DNA of 64,000 nucleotides, taken from contig CAMCVE010000006.1 of the NCBI GenBank assembly GCA_945881775.1, forward strand, positions 60,288 to 124,287, written 5' to 3'. Positions within the stretch are counted from its first letter, which is position 1; each line of letters begins with the position of its first letter. The translations under genes were made by a program, and so were the position numbers. The notes beneath the pieces are model-generated. The model made no database searches. It had not been told where the DNA came from and saw only the letters and a list, made by a program, of their open reading frames with translations. Below, in pieces: positions 25,479 through 34,021 of the stretch. Origin of the DNA: Bacteriovorax stolpii. Lineage in GTDB: Bacteria > Bdellovibrionota > UBA2428.

Positions 25479-25545
25479 GTGCTCAGCAACGGTTAAGTTC
25501 TTGTGAAGAGGGGTTTTTTGACTCTGATTTTGGAGGGCGCCCCGC

Positions 25546-25551
25546 TAGAAT
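25546..25551 (+). promoter_or_regulatory. -10 hexamer TAGAAT, 7 bases before ATG
   Basis: TAGAAT followed by seven bases and the ATG at 25559; no Shine-Dalgarno sequence at working distance. The closest -35-like TTGACT (25518) is 22 bases away, too far for a standard promoter. Part of the leaderless group. Confidence 0.45.
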
Positions 25552-25558
25552 CTCTAAC

Positions 25559-26581
25559 ATGAAGAGGACCGTGTTCTCGTTCGTCTTGCTTTTGCTCGCC
25601 ACCAAAGCTTCTCACGCAGCCACTCCGCCGGGACACGCTGTCAAAACCAAAATAACATCAATCGGAGTCACGGCGACTGAAGAGAGTTTCTTCGGTCGCT
25701 ACCGCATCACGAATTCCATGAAGCTTATGAGCCTCAAGGGGACAAATCAGACCGTCGCTCGAGGCGCGTATCTCGATGTTCTCGAAGACAGCAGCTCGTG
25801 CACCAATGAGGACGACCCCGATCTCGAAGAGACGGGGCGCTCCCCCAAGGAAGCCTGCGCCTGGGGTGACCTCGTCAGAGTGAGCGCCGATAACGACGAG
25901 AGTGTCGACGGGCACTGCTTCTGCACATCACGAAACAACATCCTTGCCCAAGAAAAGATCGTCTTTCAGCAAGATGGTGTTGCTGTGATCGCCATCAGAA
26001 AATCAGCCAAGCCCGTCGCCGATGTGGCTCCGCCAAAAGCGGCTGTGCCGTATCTTGAAAAACTTTACACAGCCCTTGAGAAAAACGCCTGCAAAAAAGA
26101 CAAAATCGCGACAGACGCTACAGCCGTCCGGCGCATCAAGAGCTGCAAAACCCGCAAGAAAGATTTGTGCAGTTGCTCGATCCTACGCTGTGCTCAGTTC
26201 ACCAAAAGGTCTCTGGTTGATGCGGGACTCGTGTCTTCGATCAACGATTTGCCTGGCGATGCCAACAGCCCCAACATCAAGAAGGGCCTCGAAAAAAACG
26301 GCTTCATCAAGTGCAGCATCAGCGAGCCTGAGGAGGCTCCGAATGGCGCAGTTCTCATCTATCACTCTCACAATTCAAGCCTGAAAGGCGACGCCGGAGC
26401 ACCCTACGGACACATCGAGGTCAAAACCCCCAAAGGCTACGTGAGTGATTTTCGCAGTGCCAATCCGCGAACAAGCTACGGCAAGATGGTCACCGTGACT
26501 CGTGGTGGGAAGAAGGTACAAGTTTTTAATCGTTATCTCGCGGCGGCTTATGTTAAACCGCCCCTTAGGTGCAAGGATTAG
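25559..26581 (+). CDS. Exported CHAP/NlpC-like cysteine hydrolase candidate
   Basis: 340 residues with a signal peptide (about 1-20, ending SHA). Residues about 30-145 form an N-terminal region that reads like an SH3-type beta module with three Cys. The C-terminal half has LCSCSILRCAQFTKRSLVDAG (cut here as CAQFTKRSLVDAG) then NGAVLIYHSH and YGHIEVKTPKG, the order Cys-helix, strand, His-strand of CHAP and NlpC/P60 amidases that cut peptidoglycan peptides. Which Cys is catalytic is unclear. ATG 25559 gives the signal peptide; a longer frame into priA is not used. The next gene starts 3 bases after the stop. Confidence 0.65.
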   Translation: MKRTVFSFVLLLLATKASHAATPPGHAVKTKITSIGVTATEESFFGRYRITNSMKLMSLKGTNQTVARGAYLDVLEDSSSCTNEDDPDLEETGRSPKEACAWGDLVRVSADNDESVDGHCFCTSRNNILAQEKIVFQQDGVAVIAIRKSAKPVADVAPPKAAVPYLEKLYTALEKNACKKDKIATDATAVRRIKSCKTRKKDLCSCSILRCAQFTKRSLVDAGLVSSINDLPGDANSPNIKKGLEKNGFIKCSISEPEEAPNGAVLIYHSHNSSLKGDAGAPYGHIEVKTPKGYVSDFRSANPRTSYGKMVTVTRGGKKVQVFNRYLAAAYVKPPLRCKD

Positions 26582-26584
26582 ACT

Positions 26585-27058
26585 ATGACAAAGAAGACTC
26601 TCTACGCTTTTGCCTCTTTAGTAATTCTCTCTGTCGGCATCGCTACGTTGCCTCGCGCTTGCGCGGGTTCGGAAAGCTTCCCGATTCTCTCCGAAAAAGA
26701 TCTGGCACCAAAGCTCGTGTCGGGAACAAAAGTTCTCAAAGACGCGCTTGCCGTCCAATTAAAGACACCTAACTCGCGAGTGGAGGCCAGGGGCGAATAT
26801 TTTTCCTGGTTCAGCCAGTGTGTCGATTTTATCTCAAAGGACTCTGGGTCCTTGCTGTGGGATCCTTGTCTGCGATTTTCGTCGCAACTCCTGCGCGTCG
26901 AGACTTCGGGTGAGACCTCTACTCAACTCGTGGAGCCCTACAAGAAGCATCGGCTCAAATGGGATGACACCGTCAAACGTCTCGAAGACGCGGATCGGCT
27001 TTTCCTGAACCAAGAAGCCGAAGGCGCTGTTGCGCTATCTTCTGAATCAGAAGATTAA
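26585..27058 (+). CDS. Small exported protein of unknown function
   Basis: 157 residues with a signal peptide or N-terminal anchor (about 1-27, ending CAG). The mature part is helical and charged, with two Cys about 18 residues apart (SQCVDFIS...DPCLRFS) that could pair. No family is recognised. AAGGA lies seven bases before the ATG, inside the end of the CHAP-like gene, so the two form an operon and may act together on the cell wall. It ends three bases from the convergent glucokinase gene. Confidence 0.65.
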   Translation: MTKKTLYAFASLVILSVGIATLPRACAGSESFPILSEKDLAPKLVSGTKVLKDALAVQLKTPNSRVEARGEYFSWFSQCVDFISKDSGSLLWDPCLRFSSQLLRVETSGETSTQLVEPYKKHRLKWDDTVKRLEDADRLFLNQEAEGAVALSSESED

Positions 27059-27061
27059 ATC

Positions 27062-27964
27062 CTATTCGGCACGAAACACTAAGCTCGCAGCACCCAAGAC
27101 ACCGGCATCTCCCGAAAGCGTCGACGCCGCAATTTCGAGTCCTTTTTGTGAACTCTTAAAGCAACGATCTCCAATAGACGCCTGAACCCATCCACACAGA
27201 GGGCCTCCGCCCGTGGTGAAAAGTCCTCCCCCGAAAACAACGAGCTCTGGATCGAAAATATTAACCAGTGAGGCGGTCGCGATCGCAAGATCGACCGTGA
27301 ACTCGCGCATGAGCTCGTCGGCCCACTTCTGCCCACGGTTGAAGGCTTCAAAAATTTCTTTGCCCCCCAGCTCCTGACCACATTTTGCGAAGGCTCGCGC
27401 CTTAAAGGCCGTCGCCGAAACATACTGCTCCATGCAGCCACGGTTGCCACATTTGCAGAGTTTGCCCTCGGGATAAAGAGTGAGATGTCCTACCTCGCAG
27501 GCGCCATCGGACTTGCCGTAGATCATCCGATTTTCGACGACAATGCCGCCCCCAACCCCTGTGCCAAAAGTGAGAAGAATAAAATTCTTTCGCCCTTTGG
27601 CTCGACCAAAAATTGCTTCGCCGTAAGTGGCACACTTGGCATCGTTGTCGAGAAAGACGTTGAGCCCGGTGAGTTCTTGGAGACGGTAACCCAAGGGGAA
27701 ACGATCGAAGCCCGGCAAGTTTGCTGTTTGAAAAATCATTTTCTCGGAGCGAGAAAGTGGCCCCGGCGACCCAATGCCCAGTCCGAGAGCGATCTCAGAA
27801 CCCCTCACATCGTTGACCAAAAGCGCCATGGCTTGCGCCGTCGCCTCGGGGCCCTCTTGAACGGGAGTCTTCTTGCGAGCCTGGGCACAAATCTTTCCGT
27901 GCTCGTCGACAAGGGCTGCGCGCATGTTTGTTCCACCGAGATCGACACCGATTGCGTAAGGCAT
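27062..27964 (-). CDS. ROK family glucokinase
   Basis: 300 residues, ROK-family sugar kinase. The phosphate-binding loop is GVDLGGTNMRAAL at residues 5-17; LDNDAKCATYGEA holds the catalytic Asp; and GHLTLYP...CKCGNRGCMEQYVSA is the ROK zinc motif (His plus CxCGxxGCxE). No N-terminal helix-turn-helix, so it is an enzyme rather than a NagC-type repressor. Glucose is the likeliest substrate, by family; other hexoses are possible. Convergent with the previous gene and divergent from the next. Confidence 0.92.
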   Translation of the reverse strand: MPYAIGVDLGGTNMRAALVDEHGKICAQARKKTPVQEGPEATAQAMALLVNDVRGSEIALGLGIGSPGPLSRSEKMIFQTANLPGFDRFPLGYRLQELTGLNVFLDNDAKCATYGEAIFGRAKGRKNFILLTFGTGVGGGIVVENRMIYGKSDGACEVGHLTLYPEGKLCKCGNRGCMEQYVSATAFKARAFAKCGQELGGKEIFEAFNRGQKWADELMREFTVDLAIATASLVNIFDPELVVFGGGLFTTGGGPLCGWVQASIGDRCFKSSQKGLEIAASTLSGDAGVLGAASLVFRAE

Positions 27965-28030
27965 GGATTTTTATTACCCCAAGGAGCGCTCTTCACGCAA
28001 ACTTAACAAGGCTTGGCGCTAGGGCCTAGG

Positions 28031-28036
28031 TACAAT
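28031..28036 (+). promoter_or_regulatory. -10 hexamer TACAAT, 6 bases before GTG start
   Basis: TACAAT followed by six bases and the GTG at 28043, without a Shine-Dalgarno sequence. Part of the leaderless group. Confidence 0.5.
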
Positions 28037-28042
28037 TAAAGA

Positions 28043-29722
28043 GTGAGAACTCCACTTCGCTGCTCCCTAGCTTTACTGTGCTTTTTGGGAATAGGTGGCT
28101 TGGCGTACGCCGCCGAGGAATTCTCAGACACCACTACAGGAAGCACCGAAGAAAAACCTGAGTCTTTTGGACTCCCGGAAAATCGTGCTCTCACCACGCG
28201 CGGTAAAAATATTATGAAACGTTTCAAAGCCGGACGCCTTTCGTCGGCCAAAGATGTGAACTCACGCTACTCAGGCTTTCTTGAAATGCACGACGCCAAC
28301 CTCGATGGTGTCACAGACCACGACGTGAGCGACGGCAACAAGGGCCTTGAAGGCCGCATGACCAGTCTTCTTCCACCCGGCAAAACGCTCGAGGAGCGCA
28401 CAGCCGAATCGCGCAAAAAGGCCAACCAGAAAATGTGTGGCAAAGAAGAAGGCACTTGGGAAGAGAAAACAGACTCTAGCGGGAATAAGACTCAAGGAGC
28501 ACGCGCCTGCTTTAGCCTCTCAGGTGTCATCGTCGACATGGGCGCAGCCCACGGCGGAGACAAGTCTCCTCACCGCAAACTCCGCCTTTCAAAAGAAGCT
28601 GCCCAGGCCGCCGGAGAAGTCGGCAAAGAGTACGGCGAAGCGACAATTAAAAATATCGAAGACATCATGCGCGATGAATACGATCTTCCCGCAAATATGA
28701 AAGTCGCAGCCATTGATCATCTTAAGTCCGAGTCGGCCTGGCTCGAAGAGCAAAAATTAAACTCCCTCGACCGCACGTGGAAGTCGTTGCGTGCCGCGCG
28801 GCTTGCTGGGATGGAGACGTCTGAAGACACCGCGATTGGGGCTGGCGCAGATTTTATGCACGAAGTGGATCTGGAAATTTCTAAGGGCGCTGACGACGCG
28901 GTTATCGCCGAAAAGATCGCGCTCAACAGCCGCATCCAAGGAGAGCAGGTCATCAACACGGGCACAGAATCCAGCCCTAAATGGGAGCTCTACGACGAGA
29001 AGAAGCATAAGGCTCTAGAGAGCGGAAAAACTGAAGAACAACTTGCTAAAATTAAGTCTCAGTTCTCTGAGATCCCTCGTGACCAAAAAGACCAGCTTCA
29101 CGCTGAGGCTCTCGAATCTGCCAGACAAGCCTCTGAGAAAGATGAAAGCTACCAGGAAGAAGTCGCTAAGATCAAAGGCTGCATGAACAAGGATGTCTGG
29201 TGTCACAACCAAAGAACTGCGGCCGAAGCCGAGTCCAAAGAATCTCAATCCGGAGCAGCGCCCAGCTCAGGGGCACAAACAAAATCTCTCGCCTTCACCG
29301 CTGTCGAAGGCGACCCGGGTGCCGTCTTCCAAGACACGCGTGAACTTGTGAGCATCAAACTCTCCGACGCCCAAAAAGCCCCCATCGACAAAATCGAAGG
29401 GATCGTGACGAACTACGACTTCAACCGCGAGACCGATCCCGAATACTTCAAGGAACTCGATGTGCTGAAAAAGAATTCTGCCGACATGCAGAAGGCGAAC
29501 GAAAAGCGCGGCAACAAACACTACGACACCGCCACTCAGAGCGTTCAGGAGTTTTCAGGTATTCGCGTCGGAATCAACGACTCCTACCGCGAGGAAGGCA
29601 CCGAGGATATCAAGGAAGGTCTTCCTGCGGGACCAAAGCCTGCCTCGAGCTCGCGCCCTGTTAACAATGACGGCAACACCATCAACGGCAGCGGCGGTAT
29701 CTCAGGACCTTCGATCAAGTAG
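28043..29722 (+). CDS. Large exported charged protein with an EF-hand-like loop
   Basis: 559 residues with a signal peptide (about 1-23, ending AYAA). At about residue 77 DANLDGVTDHDV follows the DxNxDGxxDxxD calcium-loop pattern of EF-hand and dockerin-like motifs. The rest is very hydrophilic, rich in Glu, Lys, Ala and Ser, with long helical stretches (for example EEQLAKIKSQFSEIPRDQKD) that suggest coiled coil, and a Gly/Ser/Asn-rich tail. Cysteines are few. No family is recognised. It stands alone between divergent glk and convergent lptG; the start is GTG. Confidence 0.7.
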   Translation: MRTPLRCSLALLCFLGIGGLAYAAEEFSDTTTGSTEEKPESFGLPENRALTTRGKNIMKRFKAGRLSSAKDVNSRYSGFLEMHDANLDGVTDHDVSDGNKGLEGRMTSLLPPGKTLEERTAESRKKANQKMCGKEEGTWEEKTDSSGNKTQGARACFSLSGVIVDMGAAHGGDKSPHRKLRLSKEAAQAAGEVGKEYGEATIKNIEDIMRDEYDLPANMKVAAIDHLKSESAWLEEQKLNSLDRTWKSLRAARLAGMETSEDTAIGAGADFMHEVDLEISKGADDAVIAEKIALNSRIQGEQVINTGTESSPKWELYDEKKHKALESGKTEEQLAKIKSQFSEIPRDQKDQLHAEALESARQASEKDESYQEEVAKIKGCMNKDVWCHNQRTAAEAESKESQSGAAPSSGAQTKSLAFTAVEGDPGAVFQDTRELVSIKLSDAQKAPIDKIEGIVTNYDFNRETDPEYFKELDVLKKNSADMQKANEKRGNKHYDTATQSVQEFSGIRVGINDSYREEGTEDIKEGLPAGPKPASSSRPVNNDGNTINGSGGISGPSIK

Positions 29723-29731
29723 AGCCTAGAA

Positions 29732-30823
29732 TCAATCCGACGTGTTTCGAAGCGTGAGGGAGTTCGTGTAGAAATGCACGCCCACCAGGAAAAGTGCGGT
29801 AGGAAGCCACGCCGCTAGAATCGGCGGGAGCCTCCCGACGTTGCCGAGATTGAGCCCGACGTTAAAGATCAGCCAATAAAGCACGCAGACACCCGCCACA
29901 AAGACTCCGTCACGCGCCACTCCACTGGCGCGGTGAAAGCGTGTCGCCCTCGGAAATGCCAGCAGAATAAAGATGAAGGCCACAGCAAAAAAACTCCATC
30001 GGCTGTAGTACATCGTTTCCCATTCGGCGGTGTTGATGCCCAGAGCTTTTGATTGAGCGATGGCCCGACTCAGATCCGACTGGCTTAGTGTTTCCGGGGT
30101 CCAATCCACGCGCTTGAGCTGCGAAGGGTCCTCTATCAGAGAGCTTCTGCGCTCATCAAACTCTTCGATCACCGGCATCCGAAGGCGCTTGTCGGTTACA
30201 TAGATGCGTCCCTTTTTTAGAAGCCACGACCCCTGCCTCCATTCCGCGCGATCGGCATAAATCGTCTGAGCAATGTGAAAGTCTTCATCAAAGGTGTAGA
30301 TCGTGACGCCAAAGAGTTCTGCTTTCAAGGGATCAAAGTAGTGGATCGTGTAGAGAACGTCCTGATTGCGGTACCAGATCTTTTCTTGCCTCACCTGGAG
30401 AAAGCGTGACTGGCGGCCTTTGACATCACGATCAATAATTTCGAAATGCTTCTTCATGCCGGCCGGAGAAAGCACGTTCATGACAAAGTAGAACGGAACG
30501 CACGCAATCAAAAGCGCAACAACGGCGGGGTAGAGCACACGTTTATTCGCATACCCAAGAGACTGAATGGCCACCATTTCTCTGTTGCGAGCGAGTTGAC
30601 CAAACACCAACAAGAACGCAAAGAGCACAGACATCGGGAACACGAGCTGAAGGTAGCTCGGGAGTTTGCACAAATAGATAATGAACTGGGTCCAAGCGCC
30701 GCCGCGACCCGCAAACGATCGGCCCATCCACTCAAGAAGAAAAATCAGAAACCCAAGCGCGAACCAAATCGGCATCTGGATCTTGAGAATTTCTTTGATG
30801 ACATATCGACTCAAAATTCCCAT
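29732..30823 (-). CDS. LptF/LptG family LPS export permease
   Basis: 363 residues, YjgP/YjgQ fold: N-terminal MGILSRYVIKEILKI, TM segments near residues 15-35, 55-80 and 100-125, a periplasmic beta-jellyroll domain (about 140-270) and three C-terminal TMs. ARNREMVAIQSLGYANKRV after TM2 is the coupling helix region that docks on LptB. It moves lipopolysaccharide from the inner membrane to the periplasmic bridge. Only one of the LptF/LptG pair is present here; LptG is favoured by its length, but the call is not firm. GGAGAGG precedes the ATG. Confidence 0.85.
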   Translation of the reverse strand: MGILSRYVIKEILKIQMPIWFALGFLIFLLEWMGRSFAGRGGAWTQFIIYLCKLPSYLQLVFPMSVLFAFLLVFGQLARNREMVAIQSLGYANKRVLYPAVVALLIACVPFYFVMNVLSPAGMKKHFEIIDRDVKGRQSRFLQVRQEKIWYRNQDVLYTIHYFDPLKAELFGVTIYTFDEDFHIAQTIYADRAEWRQGSWLLKKGRIYVTDKRLRMPVIEEFDERRSSLIEDPSQLKRVDWTPETLSQSDLSRAIAQSKALGINTAEWETMYYSRWSFFAVAFIFILLAFPRATRFHRASGVARDGVFVAGVCVLYWLIFNVGLNLGNVGRLPPILAAWLPTALFLVGVHFYTNSLTLRNTSD

Positions 30824-30886
30824 ATGCCCTCTCCAGTGCTAATTTAGCTCAAAACACGGGGATTCCGTAAGGAGGCAGGGGCGACA

Positions 30887-31741
30887 ATGAATTTACAGGA
30901 GATGAAATCCCTCGGTTGGACGCTTTTGGCACTGCTTTTTGTTCGCGCCTTTGTTGCTGAGCCCTATAAAATTCCTAGCGGCAGCATGATTCCCACTCTT
31001 CTCATCGGCGACCACATTCTTGTCGCAAAGAGCTCTTATGACCTTCGTATTCCATTTACCGACATCCAGTTTGCCAAGGTCGCCGACCCTCGGCGCGGCG
31101 ACGTCGTGGTGTTCAAGTATCCCAACTATGAGCAAGACCCGTCGAAGGACGGATATTTTTTCATCAAACGCCTCATCGGCGTTCCTGGGGACCGCATATC
31201 GGTCAAAGCAGGCGTTCTCAGCATGAACGGCCAGGAAGTTTCTCGTGAAACTCTCAATCTCGGTGAGTTCCCTTCAATCACCCCACAGTACCGCCGCAAC
31301 CCAGACTCAGTCTCTCTGTTTCGCGAAACGCTGCCAGGTCAAGATCACCCTCACATCCTCCAACAGTACCGAGCAGACCTTGAGCACATCGATGACGCTG
31401 TTTCTACGTGGGAACGCATCTCGGGCCACGACTGTATTCAGGTTGGAACGGCCATCAAGGGGCGCGAGTACATGCCCGACAATCGTCTTATGAATCAAGT
31501 CTGTGAGTTCACGGTCCCCGAGGGTAACTACTTCTTTATGGGCGACAACCGCGACGACTCCTCCGACGGGCGCGCGTGGGGCTTTGTCCCGCGCAATTTC
31601 CTCAAAGGCAAAGCCCTCTTCGTATGGCTGCCCTGGAAATCCCGCGCCCTGGACAATGACTGGGACTACCAGGCTAAGGCCACCGAAGGCGAGGGTGGCC
31701 CCCTTCTTCGCTGGCAACGTTTCGGGCTGAGAATCCAATAG
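30887..31741 (+). CDS. lepB: Signal peptidase I
   Basis: 284 residues. Membrane-bound serine protease that removes signal peptides from exported proteins. One N-terminal TM (about 8-24), then box B PSGSMIPTLLIGDHI with the catalytic Ser33, box D RGDVVVFKYP, the catalytic Lys in FFIKRLIGVPGDR (about residue 93) and box E GDNRDDSSDGRAWGFVP. An insertion of about 80 residues (roughly 115-200, with two Cys) lies between boxes D and E, as in many proteobacterial enzymes. AAGGAGG lies 11 bases before the ATG. First of a run with def, fmt and rpe, all at the crossroads of protein start and export. Confidence 0.95.
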   Translation: MNLQEMKSLGWTLLALLFVRAFVAEPYKIPSGSMIPTLLIGDHILVAKSSYDLRIPFTDIQFAKVADPRRGDVVVFKYPNYEQDPSKDGYFFIKRLIGVPGDRISVKAGVLSMNGQEVSRETLNLGEFPSITPQYRRNPDSVSLFRETLPGQDHPHILQQYRADLEHIDDAVSTWERISGHDCIQVGTAIKGREYMPDNRLMNQVCEFTVPEGNYFFMGDNRDDSSDGRAWGFVPRNFLKGKALFVWLPWKSRALDNDWDYQAKATEGEGGPLLRWQRFGLRIQ

Positions 31742-31760
31742 AGTCTAACGTATTCTTCGC

Positions 31761-31790
31761 TTGAGCGCCGCCCGCAGGTCGCTTTAGAAT
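31761..31790 (+). promoter_or_regulatory. Promoter TTGAGC-18-TAGAAT, leaderless, of def
   Basis: TTGAGC (31761-31766) and TAGAAT (31785-31790) are 18 bases apart; the ATG at 31799 is eight bases after the -10 box, with no Shine-Dalgarno sequence. Part of the leaderless group, and notable because def is an essential translation gene. Confidence 0.55.
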
Positions 31791-31798
31791 AGGGATCT

Positions 31799-32389
31799 AT
31801 GGCCGCTGCTTTGAAGCTTATTTACTACCCCGATCCCCGCCTACGACTGAAGTCCGAGCCGGTCACCCTTTTTGATGCATCCCTGCGTGAAACCGTCAAA
31901 GGAATGCAAAGAACGATGATCGAGGCTAAGGGAATTGGTTTGGCCGCTATTCAGGTTGCCATCCCCAAGCGTCTTTTGATTGTTGATATCGGCGACCTCA
32001 GCGCCGACGAAGAGTACATTGAGGGCGACAAAGAATCTGAGAAGCGGCTTTCAGAGCGCAAAACCATCTCGAATCTCGAGGTTTTTGTGAACCCAGAGAT
32101 CCTCGAGGCCTCGGGCCAAATCGAATATGAAGAAGGCTGCCTCTCGGTACCGGGAGTACACGCCGTCGTCAAACGCAACGAGTCACTCAAAGTCCGCTAC
32201 CAAGACCTCGAAGGCAAAACCCATGAGATCGAGACCCACGGCCTTCGAAGCATCGTCATTCAACATGAACTTGATCATCTCAATGGGATTGTCTTCCCTG
32301 ACCGCCTGAGCTCAATCCAGAAGATGATGGTGCTCTCAAAATACAAAAAGCTTCAAGCCGAAAAGGACCTTGAACCCGAAGACGGCTGA
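31799..32389 (+). CDS. def: Peptide deformylase
   Basis: 196-residue metalloenzyme that removes the N-formyl group from new proteins. The three motifs are complete: GIGLAAIQV (motif 1, about residue 41), EEGCLSVPGV (motif 2 with the metal Cys) and QHELDHLNGIV (motif 3, HExxH, about residue 157). An acidic insertion (ADEEYIEGDKESEKRLSERK, about residues 70-90) between motifs 1 and 2 is longer than in E. coli Def. Followed by fmt, the enzyme that adds the formyl group, the classic def-fmt pair. Confidence 0.96.
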   Translation: MAAALKLIYYPDPRLRLKSEPVTLFDASLRETVKGMQRTMIEAKGIGLAAIQVAIPKRLLIVDIGDLSADEEYIEGDKESEKRLSERKTISNLEVFVNPEILEASGQIEYEEGCLSVPGVHAVVKRNESLKVRYQDLEGKTHEIETHGLRSIVIQHELDHLNGIVFPDRLSSIQKMMVLSKYKKLQAEKDLEPEDG

Positions 32390-32410
32390 GATAGGCTCGT
32401 GCCCCAGACA

Positions 32411-33370
32411 ATGAAGACCGTTTTCTTCGGTACTCCCGACTTCGCACTAAGTTCGCTCGAAGCTTGCCGCAATCACAGCGCGCTCGTGGCTGTGGTCACG
32501 CAACCTGATCGCCCTCGCGGCCGAGGACATAAACTCTCTCCCTGTCCGGTCAAGGCTCGTGCTCTGGAGTTCGGAGTTCCTGTTTTCTCGCCCTCAAGTT
32601 TGCGCAAGCCGAGTGAAGAGCTTGGCGCCTTGATGGAGCTCATCTCCAAGACTCGTCCCGATCTCTTTGTCGTCACGGCCTACGGGAATTTGCTTCCCGA
32701 GAACCTGCTCGCAGCACCGCCGCTTGGATCCATCAATGTTCACGCAAGCCTTCTTCCTCGCTGGCGCGGCGCTGCTCCCATCCAAAGATGTCTTGAATCA
32801 GGAGACCTCGAAACGGGGGTCTGTCTGCAAAAGATGGTCATGGAACTCGACGCAGGAGAAGTTCTCGCCGAACTTCGTTGCCCGATAGACTCGGGGGATT
32901 CTGCGGTTGCTCTTTCTTTGCGTCTTTCACAGATGGGCGGCACCTTGCTCTCCACCTTTTTGCAGAGACCTCACTGGTCCGGACGAGCACAAGACCCATC
33001 TCTAGTGACTCATGCCGCAAAAATCCGCAAAGAAGAAGGTCATTGGGCGCCCACCTGGTCGCCGAGCGAAACTCATGCGAAGGTTCGCGCCTTTGCAGCC
33101 TGGCCTCAAGTTAAAGCCCGCTTAAACCCTGGCTCCGCCGAGCTTAAGCTCCTAGAGACCTCACTTTTCGCACGCGCGAAACTCAAAAACTCTCCCCAAG
33201 GACCTTCAAGCCTCACCTTGGAAGAGGGACGCGTCTATCTGGAAACAGGGGTTCGCCCGAGCGAACACGTTCTCGAAATTCTTCAAATCCAAGTTCCAGG
33301 TAAAGGGCCCGTCCGGGCCTGGGACTACTTTCAAAACCTGCAAGCCCCGCTTAGTCTGGAGAGCCTATGA
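32411..33370 (+). CDS. fmt: Methionyl-tRNA formyltransferase
   Basis: 319 residues. Transfers formyl from 10-formyl-THF to initiator Met-tRNA. N-terminal Rossmann domain begins MKTVFFGTPDFALSSLEA; the formyl-folate site is NVHASLLPRWRGAAPIQR (about residues 107-124), with the SLLPxxRGxxP signature. GVCLQKMVMELDAGEVL and the Asp/His-type catalytic surroundings follow; the C-terminal OB-like domain has KGPVRAWDYF-like end. ATG 32411 matches family starts; a GTG at 32399 is also in frame. Its end overlaps rpe by four bases (ATGA). Confidence 0.95.
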   Translation: MKTVFFGTPDFALSSLEACRNHSALVAVVTQPDRPRGRGHKLSPCPVKARALEFGVPVFSPSSLRKPSEELGALMELISKTRPDLFVVTAYGNLLPENLLAAPPLGSINVHASLLPRWRGAAPIQRCLESGDLETGVCLQKMVMELDAGEVLAELRCPIDSGDSAVALSLRLSQMGGTLLSTFLQRPHWSGRAQDPSLVTHAAKIRKEEGHWAPTWSPSETHAKVRAFAAWPQVKARLNPGSAELKLLETSLFARAKLKNSPQGPSSLTLEEGRVYLETGVRPSEHVLEILQIQVPGKGPVRAWDYFQNLQAPLSLESL

Positions 33371-34017
33371 GCCAAATTTATCCCTCTTTATTGTCCGCCG
33401 ATTTTTCCAAGCTCCGCGAAGAGATCGAGGCCATTGAAAAGGCGGGCGCCGACGGTCTTCATCTCGACATCATGGATGGGCACTTTGTTCCCAACATCAC
33501 CTTTGGCGCACCCGTTGTCGCTAAGCTCCGCCCGCACACAAAACTTTTCTTCGACTGCCACCTGATGGTGAGCGAACCCGATCACCTCATCGAGAGCTTC
33601 GCGCTGGCGGGTGCCCAATGCATCACCATTCACCAAGAAGCCACCAAGCACCTGCACCGCAGTCTCCAGCGTATCAGAGATGCAGGCTGCAAAGCCGGAG
33701 TCGCCCTCAACCCCGCAACCCCGCTTGAAACCCTGGAGCACGTCCTCGACGACCTTGACCTCATTCTCTGCATGACAGTGAACCCCGGCTTCGGAGGTCA
33801 AAAACTGATTCCCGCAGCCCTTCGAAAAGCGGGAAACCTCGTCGACCTTCTCAAACAGGCCGGACTCAAAGACAAAATTCTTGTCCAGATCGACGGAGGG
33901 GTCGATGCGCGCACAGCGCCCGAAGCCAGCCGACTCGGGGTCGACATTTTGGTTGCAGGAAACGCTGTGTTTGGAGAGAAAGACTACGCGGTCGCGATGC
34001 GCGCTCTCCGCTCTTAA
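33367..34017 (+). CDS. rpe: Ribulose-phosphate 3-epimerase
   Basis: 216-residue TIM-barrel enzyme interconverting ribulose 5-phosphate and xylulose 5-phosphate. IYPSLLSADFSKL at the N terminus, HLDIMDGHFVPNITFGAP (metal-binding His and Asp), FDCHLMV, MTVNPGFGGQKLIP and VQIDGGV are all family motifs with the zinc/iron ligands and both catalytic Asp present. Start overlaps the fmt stop by four bases, and hutH starts four bases after it, so rpe sits in a translationally coupled run. Confidence 0.96.
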   Translation: MSQIYPSLLSADFSKLREEIEAIEKAGADGLHLDIMDGHFVPNITFGAPVVAKLRPHTKLFFDCHLMVSEPDHLIESFALAGAQCITIHQEATKHLHRSLQRIRDAGCKAGVALNPATPLETLEHVLDDLDLILCMTVNPGFGGQKLIPAALRKAGNLVDLLKQAGLKDKILVQIDGGVDARTAPEASRLGVDILVAGNAVFGEKDYAVAMRALRS

Positions 34018-34021
34018 TCCC

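Noticed and set aside
33881..34021. Upstream extension of hutH into rpe
   Set aside because: Overlaps a well-conserved gene in another frame, and histidine ammonia-lyases start at the [13 protein letters not shown] segment.
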